From positions 1 to 64,000 of the forward strand of contig DASUCV010000023.1 of NCBI GenBank assembly GCA_036275915.1: a DNA stretch of 64,000 bases, read 5' to 3'. This stretch comes from Candidatus Polarisedimenticolaceae bacterium (GTDB taxonomy: Bacteria > Acidobacteriota > Polarisedimenticolia > Polarisedimenticolales > DASRJG01). The notes below the pieces were generated by a model. It saw nothing but the letters and a program-made list of their open reading frames with translations, did no database searches and had not been told where the DNA came from. Below, piece by piece: positions 1-7,901 of the stretch. Both the position numbers and the translations under genes were made by a program. Positions within the stretch are counted from its first letter, which is position 1. The number at the start of each line of letters is the position of its first letter.

Positions 1-1
1 G

Positions 2-481
2 CCGTGGTCCCGGCGCCTGCGCTACCGCGCCGGCGACGGCCTCGCGGCGCTCGAGCCGGCCGACCGGATCGACACCGTCGTTCTCGCGGGGGTCGGCGGG
101 CGGACGATCGTCCGGATCCTCTCGGCGCCGCCGGCGCTCCCGCGGCGGCTCGTCCTCCAGCCGCGTACCGAGGAGCGCGCGCTGCGCCGGTGGCTCTCGG
201 AGCGCGGCCTCGTCCCGGTCGCGGAGACCCTGACGGAGGAGCGCGGCCGCCAGCACCTCACGCTGGCCGCCGAACCGGGGCCCGACGAGGAGCTCTACCG
301 CTACCCCGGGCTGACCCGCGACGACCTCCTCGCCGCCGGCCCGCTCCTCGTGCGCGCGGGGAGCGAGACGCTCCGGCGGCGCTGGGCGGCGGAGGCGGAC
401 CGCTGGAAGACGCTCCGGCCGGAGGGGCCCGAGCTGCGGCGGGCCGAACGGGTGCTGGCGGCTATTTCCCGGCGCGCTTGA
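2..481 (+). CDS. trmK: tRNA (adenine(22)-N1)-methyltransferase, C-terminal part
   Basis: The frame is open from the window edge to a TGA at 479-481 and gives 159 residues; the N-terminal SAM-binding start lies outside the window. The visible part has the TrmK core: a VLAGVGGRTIVRIL segment, then RLVLQPRTEERALRRWL and a RQHL stretch. TrmK methylates N1 of adenosine 22 in bacterial tRNAs. The gene ends in a basic tail and overlaps the convergent elongation factor gene by 20 bases. The family assignment rests on motif order and is fairly secure. The length of the missing part is unknown. Confidence 0.75.
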   Translation, partial: PWSRRLRYRAGDGLAALEPADRIDTVVLAGVGGRTIVRILSAPPALPRRLVLQPRTEERALRRWLSERGLVPVAETLTEERGRQHLTLAAEPGPDEELYRYPGLTRDDLLAAGPLLVRAGSETLRRRWAAEADRWKTLRPEGPELRRAERVLAAISRRA

Positions 482-1034
482 TGAACTCGAGGGTCCTCGG
501 ATCGACGAGGACCCTCTCGCCCGACTCGACGAAGAGCGGAACGCGGATCGTCAGGCCGTTCGTGAGCGTCGCGTCCTTCAGGTTCTTGCCGCTCGCGGTG
601 TCGCCCTTGGCACCGGCACCGGCCATGTCGACCTCGGCCTCGACGTACTGCGGCAGGCTGATCCCGGCGACGCTGCCGTTCCAGTAGACCGCGTTCAAGA
701 CGAGGCCGTCGGTGAGCCACGGCACCGTGTCCTCGATCCGCTCGTTCGGGATCGCGACCTGCTCGTAGCTCCCCTGGTCCATGAAGTGGCACGCCTCGCC
801 GTCGGCGTAGAGGAACTGGACCTGCCGGAACTGAACGTCGGGCTCCTCGAACTTCTCGCCCGACTTGAACGTCTTGTCGACGAGCGATCCGTCGACGATG
901 TTCCGGAGCTTGCAGCGGACGAGGGTCGCGGCGCCGCGCGCCGACGGGGTCTGCACCTGGTAGTCCTCGAGCTGGTACGGCTGGCCGTCGAGGAGGATGC
1001 GGGCGCCCCGCTTGAAGTCGGTCGTGCTGATCAT
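462..1034 (-). CDS. Elongation factor P, EfpL/YeiP-like loop type
   Basis: The 190-residue protein has the three-domain EF-P layout: KOW-like N-terminus, central OB fold, and a C-terminal OB fold ending in LEFIKRAGK. EF-P enters the ribosomal E site and relieves stalling at proline-rich codons. The loop that normally carries the modified Lys or Arg reads TPSARGAATL, with Arg at position 33. This is the longer loop of the E. coli paralogue EfpL (YeiP, SPTARGAATL), not the PGKG loop of classical EF-P. The rest, such as CKLRNIVDGS, looks more like ordinary EF-P. ATG at 1034 lies 3 bases after the exonuclease stop, so the two genes are probably co-transcribed. Whether this is the only EF-P of the organism cannot be seen here. 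Confidence 0.85.
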   Translation of the reverse strand: MISTTDFKRGARILLDGQPYQLEDYQVQTPSARGAATLVRCKLRNIVDGSLVDKTFKSGEKFEEPDVQFRQVQFLYADGEACHFMDQGSYEQVAIPNERIEDTVPWLTDGLVLNAVYWNGSVAGISLPQYVEAEVDMAGAGAKGDTASGKNLKDATLTNGLTIRVPLFVESGERVLVDPRTLEFIKRAGK

Positions 1035-1037
1035 TCG

Positions 1038-1802
1038 TCAATCACCGCGGAGGGCGGCTTCCACGAGCTTGCGCGCGTCGTCGGGGAAGTCCGACCGGAG
1101 GATCCATTCGAGGTAGTCGCGCTGGACGCGCGCGACCTCGCGGAGGGGCTTGCCCTTCTGTCGCCCGAACGCGAAGACGACCTCGCCCTCGCGCACGATG
1201 AACTTGCCTTCGCGATCGACGGCGCCTTCGGCCTTGGGATGGGCCCATTGCTCGAGCTCGTCGACCGTCGCCGGAAGATCGGGGTAGCGCGCGAGCTGCG
1301 CCTCGAGGACGTCGAGCGAGGCGAGGACGTCCGCCTCGGCCCCGTGCGCGCCGTCGTGCGGCCGTCCGAGGAAGAACTTCACCGCGGCCGAGAGATCGCG
1401 CGGCTCTTTCCGGTGGAAGATCGTCATCGCGTCGATGACGCGCCTGCCCGCGAGCGCGAGATCGACGCCGCTCTCCTTGAGCTCGCGTTCGAGGAGGGGA
1501 ACGTCGAACCTCCTCACGTTGTAGCCGGCGAGGTCGGCGTCGCCGAGGTGAGCGACGATCTCGCGCGCGACCCCGCGAAACGGCGGCAGCCCGCGGACGT
1601 CCTCGTCCCGGATCCCGTGCACCGCGGTCGCCTCCTTCGGGATCGGGCGCTCGGGATCGACGCGCCAGACACGCGCCTCGCGGCGGCCGTCGGGCTCGCG
1701 ACGGACGATCGCGATCTCGACGATCTTGTCCTGTCGCGGATCGATGCCGGTCGTCTCCAAATCGAAGAACGCCAGCGGACGGCTGAGGCTGAGCGGCGGC
1801 AT
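1038..1802 (-). CDS. DEDDh 3'-5' exonuclease (DnaQ-like) with DUF3820-like tail
   Basis: The 254-residue protein carries the three exonuclease motifs: FFDLETTG (Exo I, residues 12-19), AGYNVRRFD (Exo II, around 92-100) and HGAEADV (Exo III, around 153-159). It is therefore a DEDDh nuclease like the DNA polymerase III epsilon subunit or RNase T. The last 60 residues (FGRQKGKPLREVA, YLEWIL) resemble the small DUF3820 domain. I chose the ATG at 1802 because the exonuclease fold begins right after it; a longer in-frame reading upstream is low-complexity antisense of the next gene. No strong ribosome binding site precedes it. It lies directly upstream of the EF-P gene in the same direction. A repair or proofreading-related role is inferred. 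Confidence 0.8.
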   Translation of the reverse strand: MPPLSLSRPLAFFDLETTGIDPRQDKIVEIAIVRREPDGRREARVWRVDPERPIPKEATAVHGIRDEDVRGLPPFRGVAREIVAHLGDADLAGYNVRRFDVPLLERELKESGVDLALAGRRVIDAMTIFHRKEPRDLSAAVKFFLGRPHDGAHGAEADVLASLDVLEAQLARYPDLPATVDELEQWAHPKAEGAVDREGKFIVREGEVVFAFGRQKGKPLREVARVQRDYLEWILRSDFPDDARKLVEAALRGD

Positions 1803-1892
1803 CGCGCGGGAGGGTAACACCACGGTGGCGTCGCCGCCGGGGCGCGGCGCATCTATAGTTCGTGGGTCTTTCTCCTCCGGAGGCCCCGCTGC

Positions 1893-4079
1893 ATGGCTTC
1901 GCATCCCGTCATCAAGACGCTCCCCGGCGCCGAGGTCGATCTTCCACGCGACGTCGCGCGTCTCTACGATCTCGCCTACAACCTTTGGTGGACCTGGTCG
2001 CCGAAAGCTCACCTCCTCTTCTCCGCGATCGATCCCGCCCGCTGGATCCGCACGCGCAACCCCGTCGAGCTGCTCCTCGGCGTCGAGCCGCACCTGTGGG
2101 ACTCGCTCGTCCAGAACGAGAGCTTCATGGCGAACTACCACACGGTCATCGGCGAGTTCGACCGCTACGTCGCCGGCCTCGACACGGCGTGGTTCCGCAA
2201 GCACTACCCCTCGTTCCACGGCGGCCCGGTCGCATACCTCTCCACCGAGTTCGGGTGGCACGAATGCCTCGGGATCTACTCCGGCGGTCTCGGAATCCTC
2301 TCCGGCGACCACTGCAAGTCGGCCAGCGACCTCGGCATCCCGTTCGTCGGCGTCGGGCTCATGTACCGCCGCGGCTACTTCCGGCAGACGGTCGATGCCG
2401 ACGGCCTCCAGCAGCATTCCTACCCCGACTTCGACATCCGGCGCCTCCCGCTCCTGCCGGTCGCCGGTCCCGGTGGCAAGCCGCTGCGCACCGAGGTCGA
2501 GTTGCCCGGCAGGTCGATCGCGCTGCAGGTCTGGATGGCTCAGGTCGGGCGCGTTCCAGTCCTCCTGCTCGACTCGGACGTCCTCGACAACGATCCGGCC
2601 GACCGCCCGATCACCTCGATCCTCTACGTCCACGGCCGTGAGATGCGCCTGTGCCAGGAGCTCGTCCTCGGGGTCGGCGGCGCCCGCGCGCTCAGCGCGC
2701 AGGGCGTCAACCCTTCGGTCTGGCACCTCAACGAAGGCCATTCGGCGCTCGTCGCCTTCGAGCGCATCCGCGCGCTCGCCGACGGCGGGGCCTCGTTCGA
2801 CGACGCGCTCGCGCGCACGAAGCGCAGCACGGTCTTCACGACCCACACGCCGGTCCCGGCGGGGAACGAGACGTTCGCTCTCCCGCTCGTCCGTCGTTAC
2901 GCCGAGGCGTGGGCCAATGGAAGCGTTCCCGACCTCGACCGGTACGTCGAGCTCGGGCGCGACGGGTCCGGCGACGTCTTCAACATGACCGTGCTCGCGA
3001 TCCGCGCGTCGTCCCGGATCAACGGGGTGAGCAAGCTCCACGGCCAGGTCGCCGACCGCATGTGGCGCCATCTCTTCGGAGACGCGGAAAACGCCCAGGA
3101 GCGTATCGGGGCGATCACGAACGGCGTGCACACGGCGACGTGGCTCGGACCCGAGATGGGTGAGCTGCTGCGCCGCTACGCCGGCCCCGACTTCGGCGAG
3201 CGCCTCCTCGACCCCGGCCTCGCCGACGACATCCTCGCCATCCCGGACGACCAGGTGTGGGAGGCGCACCGCGCGCAGAAGGCCCGCCTCATCGGCCTCG
3301 TCCGCGAGCGCGTCCGCGGCCAGCTCGCGCGGCACGGCCGCTCCCCCGACGACCTGAGGCGCGTCGAGACCCTGCTCGACCCGAACACCTTGACCCTCGG
3401 CTTCGCCCGGCGCTTTGCGACCTACAAGCGCGCGGACCTTCTCTTCCGCGACATGGAGCGCCTGCGCGGTATCGTCACGTCGGCGGACCGGCCGGTCCAG
3501 ATCCTCTTCGCCGGGAAGGCGCACCCCGCCGACAAGCCGGGGCAAGAGGTGCTGCGGCGAATCTTCGAAGCGTTCATGAGCCCCGCGCTCTGGGGCCACG
3601 TCATCCTGCTCGAGAACTACGACATGCGGGTCGCGCGCTTCCTCGTCCAGGGCGTCGACGTCTGGGTCAACACGCCGCGGCGCCCGCTCGAGGCGAGCGG
3701 CACGTCGGGAATGAAGGCTGCGGTGAACGGCGCGCTCAACCTGAGCGTCCTCGATGGATGGTGGGCCGAGGCGCACGACCCGTCGCTCGGCTGGGCGATC
3801 GGGCGCGGCGAGGACTACCAAGACCACGAGGCGCAGGATCGCGAAGATGCCGCGTCGCTCTACGACCTCCTCGCCGGCGAGGTCGCCGAGGCGTTCTACC
3901 GTCGCGACGCTTCCGGCCGGCCGGCCGAGTGGATCGCGAAGATGAAGCGCTCGATCGCCCGCCTCGGGCCGCGCTTCTCGACCGAGCGCATGGTCCGCGA
4001 CTACGCGATCCGCGCTTACCTGCCCGCGATGCGCGAGAACGATCCGTCGCTCGACGAAGAGAGGCTCTGGGCGCCGTAG
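1893..4079 (+). CDS. glgP: Alpha-glucan (glycogen/maltodextrin) phosphorylase
   Basis: This 728-residue enzyme belongs to the shorter GlgP branch of glycosyltransferase family 35 and phosphorolyses alpha-1,4-glucans to glucose-1-phosphate. Visible landmarks are NLWWTWSPKA near the N-terminus, AYLSTEFGWHECLGIYSGG, GGLGILSGDH, HLNEGHSAL, and near residue 610 SGTSGMKAAVNGALN, which contains the PLP-binding lysine. The length fits the alpha-glucan phosphorylase family of about 700-850 residues. ATG at 1893 is preceded by GGAGG about 10 bases upstream. It is transcribed alone, with the exonuclease gene divergent. The hairpin at 4100-4127 follows its stop codon. Confidence 0.93.
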   Translation: MASHPVIKTLPGAEVDLPRDVARLYDLAYNLWWTWSPKAHLLFSAIDPARWIRTRNPVELLLGVEPHLWDSLVQNESFMANYHTVIGEFDRYVAGLDTAWFRKHYPSFHGGPVAYLSTEFGWHECLGIYSGGLGILSGDHCKSASDLGIPFVGVGLMYRRGYFRQTVDADGLQQHSYPDFDIRRLPLLPVAGPGGKPLRTEVELPGRSIALQVWMAQVGRVPVLLLDSDVLDNDPADRPITSILYVHGREMRLCQELVLGVGGARALSAQGVNPSVWHLNEGHSALVAFERIRALADGGASFDDALARTKRSTVFTTHTPVPAGNETFALPLVRRYAEAWANGSVPDLDRYVELGRDGSGDVFNMTVLAIRASSRINGVSKLHGQVADRMWRHLFGDAENAQERIGAITNGVHTATWLGPEMGELLRRYAGPDFGERLLDPGLADDILAIPDDQVWEAHRAQKARLIGLVRERVRGQLARHGRSPDDLRRVETLLDPNTLTLGFARRFATYKRADLLFRDMERLRGIVTSADRPVQILFAGKAHPADKPGQEVLRRIFEAFMSPALWGHVILLENYDMRVARFLVQGVDVWVNTPRRPLEASGTSGMKAAVNGALNLSVLDGWWAEAHDPSLGWAIGRGEDYQDHEAQDREDAASLYDLLAGEVAEAFYRRDASGRPAEWIAKMKRSIARLGPRFSTERMVRDYAIRAYLPAMRENDPSLDEERLWAP

Positions 4080-4090
4080 AAAGCACAGAC

Positions 4091-4127
4091 AAAAGAAAAG
4101 GGGACCGCGACGTTCGTCGCGGTCCCC
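4091..4127 (-). terminator. Intrinsic terminator between convergent genes
   Basis: An 11-bp perfect stem (GGGGACCGCGA at 4100-4110 with its complement at 4117-4127) is followed on the minus strand by a T-rich tract (complement of 4091-4099). It fits termination of the leftward fibronectin-III gene. The stem may also stop glgP transcripts, but no T-tract follows in that direction. Confidence 0.7.
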
Positions 4128-4128
4128 T

Positions 4129-4156
4129 ACTGTCGACTGTCAACTGTTAACTGTGG
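4129..4156. repeat. Heptamer tandem repeat, four copies
   Basis: Four consecutive 7-base units of pattern ACTGTNN (ACTGTCG, ACTGTCA, ACTGTTA, ACTGTGG) lie between the terminator hairpin and the stop codon of the fibronectin-III gene. The first five bases are invariant and the last two differ in every copy. No function is evident. Confidence 0.75.
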
Positions 4157-4157
4157 A

Positions 4158-6170
4158 CTAGTGTTTGTCCGTCCTCGTCAGGTTCGTCACGCTCGCCGGA
4201 GGCGTCGTGTCGGTGACGGTCGCCGAGGTCTTCGCCGGCGAGCCGATGTTGCCCGCCGTGTCGACCGAGAAGGCGCTGTAGTAGTACGTCGTCTGGCTCT
4301 GCAAGCCGGTGTGGACGTACGAGTCCGCGGATCCCGGCGCGCCCGATTGCGCGGTCACCGGGAAGCCGTCCGACGGGCTCACCGGGTACTTGCCGTCGGT
4401 GCGGTAGCGGATGATCGTCTGGGCGAAGTCCGTGCTGGTCGAGTTCGTCCAGTTCAGCGTCACCTGCCCGATGCCGCCGGTGCCGGTGAAGCTCGTATCG
4501 CCGGTCGGCGGGGTGGTGTCGCCCACCGCCTGCTCCGTCGGAACGAACGTCGGGTCGTTCGTCAGGATGATGCGGTCGGCCTGCGCCCGTGCCTCGCGGC
4601 CCGCGATCTCGAGCGTATTGAGGCCCGCGGTGAGCGTGAAGGTGGGGCCCGCGATCCACGTCCACTGTGCCAGAGGTGTGGCCGTCATGATGGCGCGCGC
4701 GGCGCCGTTCATCGACCCGAACATCGTGTCCGAGGTCGCGTCCGGCGCGTACATGCGGACCCACAGGAACCAGGTGCCGGCCGTCGGGACGTTGACGCCG
4801 AAGGTGTCCGTCCCGGCGGGCGCGGTCGCGGTCCCGGTCGTGGTGCCGGCCGGGGTGTCGACGTAGGACGACTGGAAGGCGGCCGACGCCGAGGCGACCG
4901 TGCGCATCGGAGCCACGATCGTGCCGGCCTCCGCCTCCATCCGCAGGTAGCTGTAGCTGTTCGCCGCCGTCGAGAAGTTGCTCGTCGGGGTCGAGGTCGC
5001 CACGTTGCCTGCCGAGTCGGCGCTGCGGACGTAGTACTCGTAGCTGGTCGACGGCGTGAGGCCCTGCAGGCCGACGCTGTGGCTCGTCACGAGCGCCGCG
5101 ACGATCGCAGTCTGCTGGTAGGCCGGGTCGCCCACCTCGCGATAGAAGACCTGGCTGTCGGCGTTCTCGTTCGTCGTCCAGGTGATCGTCGCCGAGGTGC
5201 CGGTGACGCTCGTCGCCGCCACCGCGGTGATCGTCGGCGGCGTCGTGTCGGCCACCGTCGCGAAGCCGGTGCTCTGGAGGTAGGTCGCCGCGAGCCCGTG
5301 GTTCGCGAGGTCGAGGGCGCCGGACACGCCGCCGATGACCTGGATGCGATACGTGGCGCCCTGCAGCAGGTTCGCCGCCGGGGTGATCGTCGCGGTCAGG
5401 CCGTCGCTCGAAAGGGACGGCGAGCCGGCGGCCTGCGCGACCGGCGTGCTCGTGCTGTCGAGCAGGCGTACCGTCGACGACGTGATCGACGTCGGCAGCA
5501 TCGCCTCGCTGAAGGTCACGGTCGGATGGACGGCGATCGAGATGCCCGTGGCGGCGTTCGCCGGGCTCGTCGAGGAGACGGTCGGCGCGACCGCCGCCTG
5601 GACGGTGAAGATGCCGGTGCCGGTGCCGAAGACCCCGTCGCTGTCGGTGATGTCGACGTTCGAGGCGCCCGGCGCGGCGGTGTTGCCGATCGTGATGTTC
5701 ACCGTCACCTGGCCGCAGGCGTTGACGGTCGTCGAGTTCACGGTGATCCCGACGTTCGAGAACGCCGCCGCGGCGCCGGTGCGGAAGTCGTTCCCGGCGA
5801 TCGTGACCGCGAGGGTCCGTCCCTGCTCCGCGGCGGCCGGCGTCGCCGTCTGGACGATCGGGCGCGACCACCCGTTGACCTCGTTCGAGTAGCTCGTGCT
5901 CTCGTTGCCGGTGGTGTCGTAGGCCTTGACGCCGAAGTAGTAGAGCGTGCAATCGGTGAGATTGCTGATCGTCGCCGACGTCACGTTGCCGACGTCGACG
6001 GAGCTCGTGTAGTTACCCGGCGCCAGGCCGTAGTAGACCTTGTAGCCGGCGAGGTCGGAGTCCGTGTTCGCATTCCACGCCAGAGACGCGGTGCCGGCGA
6101 GCGCCGGACTTCCGTAGAACAGAGCGATAGCGCTCCCGATCGTCGCGAGCGCCTTCATCAAGAATCTCAT
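4158..6170 (-). CDS. Secreted multi-domain fibronectin type III / Ig-like protein
   Basis: The 670-residue protein begins with a signal peptide (MRFLMKALATIGSAIAL, then SPALAG). A first fibronectin-III domain follows (about 25-105), then a bacterial Ig-like segment (about 125-310, including VSSTSPANAATGI), a second fibronectin-III domain (about 310-400), a beta-sandwich resembling a carbohydrate-binding module (about 405-535, MEAEAGTIVAPM start) and a final fibronectin-III domain to the end. There is no catalytic domain and no C-terminal sorting signal. ATG at 6170 follows GGGAGG by 4-5 bases and is preferred over a longer start lacking a signal sequence. A role in surface or polysaccharide binding is inferred. 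A sigma54-like promoter lies about 40-55 bases upstream. Confidence 0.8.
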   Translation of the reverse strand: MRFLMKALATIGSAIALFYGSPALAGTASLAWNANTDSDLAGYKVYYGLAPGNYTSSVDVGNVTSATISNLTDCTLYYFGVKAYDTTGNESTSYSNEVNGWSRPIVQTATPAAAEQGRTLAVTIAGNDFRTGAAAAFSNVGITVNSTTVNACGQVTVNITIGNTAAPGASNVDITDSDGVFGTGTGIFTVQAAVAPTVSSTSPANAATGISIAVHPTVTFSEAMLPTSITSSTVRLLDSTSTPVAQAAGSPSLSSDGLTATITPAANLLQGATYRIQVIGGVSGALDLANHGLAATYLQSTGFATVADTTPPTITAVAATSVTGTSATITWTTNENADSQVFYREVGDPAYQQTAIVAALVTSHSVGLQGLTPSTSYEYYVRSADSAGNVATSTPTSNFSTAANSYSYLRMEAEAGTIVAPMRTVASASAAFQSSYVDTPAGTTTGTATAPAGTDTFGVNVPTAGTWFLWVRMYAPDATSDTMFGSMNGAARAIMTATPLAQWTWIAGPTFTLTAGLNTLEIAGREARAQADRIILTNDPTFVPTEQAVGDTTPPTGDTSFTGTGGIGQVTLNWTNSTSTDFAQTIIRYRTDGKYPVSPSDGFPVTAQSGAPGSADSYVHTGLQSQTTYYYSAFSVDTAGNIGSPAKTSATVTDTTPPASVTNLTRTDKH

Positions 6171-6210
6171 CGAGCCTCCCCCGATTGCGACAGCCACCGG
6201 GGTCGGCCTC

Positions 6211-6226
6211 AGCGAGGTCCATGCCA
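6211..6226 (-). promoter_or_regulatory. Possible sigma54 (-24/-12) promoter of the fibronectin-III gene
   Basis: Read leftward, the site is TGGCATG-N4-TCGC, close to the sigma54 consensus TGGCACG-N4-TTGC with two mismatches and the correct GG-GC spacing. Transcription would start near 6200, about 30 bases before the ATG at 6170. The same TCGC variant occurs in front of the sortase operon at 28867, which raises my confidence somewhat. Confidence 0.45.
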
Positions 6227-6414
6227 CACGCCACGCGCGGACGGCAGCACGATTAAGAACTTCTATCTCAAGTACTTACGATTGCGGCATCGCGCACGAC
6301 CCGGCGCGTCAGCCACTTCGAGTTACGGTCTTGTCCGATCGTGATTACGGAAACTATTTGGATCTATAGAATCCCGACAGACAACGAGGAGGGCACGGCG
6401 AGCGCCGCGCCGCG

Positions 6415-7515
6415 TCACTCCCAGAACTTCCAGGCGGGCTTCGCGCGGTCTCCTCCCGACTCGAGCACGACGTCGTGCACCGGCAGGTCGGGGAGCGCTC
6501 CGGCGACGATCTCGCGAAACGCCGCGGGGTCGGCGTCGGGGCCGGACGGGTTCCAGGGATTCGTCACGGCGGCGAGGATCCGGAGCGGCCGCACCACCTG
6601 GATCCGGCCGCGGCCCTTGAGCCACGCCTTGTAGTAAACCGGCGCGACGTTGATCCGCGTGGCGTCGCGCACGACGAGCGTGCAGCGCATCGCCGACCGG
6701 ACGAGCGGGATCATGAACTCGTCGTTCAACCCGTGCGGGAGCACGACCGCGGAAGCGGGCGCACCCTCGGGCGTCTTGAGCGCGGGCACGGGGTCGTCGA
6801 TCCCGGGCGGGAGGACGCCGTACGGGCGGCCCCGCGGGTCGAGAAGCGCTGCCGCCCCCTTGGACGCGGTCTCTTCCCACGCGTCGCGCGCCGCCTCGTC
6901 GCAGGGGGGCGCTCCGAGGGTCTCGACGAGGTAGCGGGCCGCCGCGGCGGAGCGCTCCGGCGTCGCCGAGTAGCCCGCGGCAAAGACGATGACGACGCCG
7001 TCGGTCACGCCCGGCGCCGCGAACGCCCGGCGCTCCCACGCGCCGTCGACGAGGACCATTCCGCCCGACAGCTCCGACAGGCGCTTCAGGACGGTCTTCA
7101 TCGAGTCGCTCTCGCCCGGGCCGTGGAGGTCGACCTCGCCGGCCCCGACGACGCGGTAGATCGACACCGGCCCCAGCGTCGTCGACCACGGCGTCGATTC
7201 GACGAGATCGAGGCGCGCCTGACCCTCGGCCGGTCCGGACGGCGCCGACGTCGCGATCCACGCCCCCTCGGGGAGTCGCATCTTCGTCACGGGAAGCCGC
7301 TCGGCCCCCTCTTCCTGTTCGAGCGGGAGCCGGGGCGACGACGTGAGGGCGAGCGGCCACGAGCGGGCGCCGATCTCCTCGACGAGCGACGCGAGGACGG
7401 TCCGGGTGCCGGCCTGCGGGTGGAGGCCGAGGATGGCGATCTTGTGCGCGCCGGATTTCACGATCCGGTCGAGCAACGCCGGCGCGGCAGGGTCTTTCGG
7501 TTTCTTGTCGAACAT
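6415..7515 (-). CDS. KamB-like protein with degenerate P-loop
   Basis: The 366-residue protein starts with a Rossmann/P-loop-like segment, ILGLHPQAGTRTVLASL. It occupies the Walker A position but lacks the invariant GK(S/T) lysine. The central region (GAWIATSA, LGPVSIYRVVGAGEVDLHGPG, MVLVDGAWERRAFAAPGVTDGVVI) resembles, from memory, proteins annotated as KamB-like or lysine 5,6-aminomutase reactivase subunits. About 100 C-terminal residues (AVVLPHGLNDEFMIPLV, VRPLRILAAVTNPWNPSGPD) have no recognised function. No aminomutase gene is in the window, so the link is by resemblance only. The start is 25 bases downstream of tRNA-Cys on the same strand, and the two may share a transcript. Confidence 0.5.
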   Translation of the reverse strand: MFDKKPKDPAAPALLDRIVKSGAHKIAILGLHPQAGTRTVLASLVEEIGARSWPLALTSSPRLPLEQEEGAERLPVTKMRLPEGAWIATSAPSGPAEGQARLDLVESTPWSTTLGPVSIYRVVGAGEVDLHGPGESDSMKTVLKRLSELSGGMVLVDGAWERRAFAAPGVTDGVVIVFAAGYSATPERSAAAARYLVETLGAPPCDEAARDAWEETASKGAAALLDPRGRPYGVLPPGIDDPVPALKTPEGAPASAVVLPHGLNDEFMIPLVRSAMRCTLVVRDATRINVAPVYYKAWLKGRGRIQVVRPLRILAAVTNPWNPSGPDADPAAFREIVAGALPDLPVHDVVLESGGDRAKPAWKFWE

Positions 7516-7540
7516 CCTCAGTTCCGCGCGGCGACGGTGG

Positions 7541-7612
7541 AGGCGGCGACCGGATTTGAACCGGTGAGTGACGGTTTTGCAGACCGTTGCCTTACCACTT
7601 GGCTACGCCGCC
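7541..7612 (-). tRNA. tRNA-Cys (GCA)
   Basis: A 72-nt tRNA reads leftward with a 7-bp acceptor stem GGCGGCG/CGCCGCC and discriminator T. It has a short D-loop (AAGTGG), an anticodon loop CTGCAAA with GCA at 7578-7580, and a T-arm with GGTTCAAATCC. The CCA end is not encoded. Confidence 0.95.
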
Positions 7613-7659
7613 GTCGTCCTATTCGGTGGAACGGGTCTTCCAGGGCCGAAGGGGACGCG

Positions 7660-7688
7660 AATATAACCGACCCCCCGGGACGGGTCAA
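7660..7688 (-). promoter_or_regulatory. Sigma70-type promoter of tRNA-Cys
   Basis: Read leftward: TTGACC (7683-7688), a 17-base spacer, TATATT (7660-7665). Both hexamers are near consensus. The -10 element ends 47 bases before the tRNA 5' end. It is back-to-back with the promoter of the TPP riboswitch operon, with only about 10 bases between the two -35 boxes. Confidence 0.75.
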
Positions 7689-7698
7689 ACCGACGTGC

Positions 7699-7727
7699 TT
7701 GACGGGACCCGGGGCCGGGCGTAGCGT
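7699..7727 (+). promoter_or_regulatory. Sigma70-type promoter of the TPP riboswitch operon
   Basis: TTGACG (7699-7704), a 17-base spacer, then TAGCGT (7722-7727). Transcription would start near 7734, a few bases before the riboswitch P1 stem. The -35 box is strong and the -10 box moderate. Confidence 0.65.
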
Positions 7728-7738
7728 GCGGGACGTCT

Positions 7739-7819
7739 CCGTTAGGGGTGTCCGGCGAGAGCCGGACTGAGATCAGACCCTCGAACCTGAACTGGGTCAT
7801 ACCAGCGTAGGGAAACGGG
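7739..7819 (+). promoter_or_regulatory. TPP (thiamin pyrophosphate) riboswitch
   Basis: All conserved THI-box parts are present in order: GGGGTG at 7745, a variable hairpin TCCGGCGAGAGCCGGA, CTGAGATCAGACCC, GAACCTGAACTGGGTCATAC and CAGCGTAGGGA. P1 can pair 7739-7743 with 7814-7818. Downstream, TCCCGTTCCC (7853-7862) can pair with the 3' strand of the aptamer (7810-7820), and a hairpin forms from 7862 to 7888 just before the Shine-Dalgarno GAGG at 7893. No T-tract follows it. Control of translation of the receptor gene is therefore the simplest reading. Confidence 0.95.
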
Positions 7820-7901
7820 ACGATGCACGACGCTCCTTCCGTACATCCGTCCTCCCGTTCCCTCCGCCGGACATCCCGCCGGACGGAGCCGTGAGGCCGC
7901 C

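Noticed and set aside
4129-4156. Short direct repeats considered as a CRISPR array
   Set aside because: The units are 7 bases with no spacers, and no cas gene is present.
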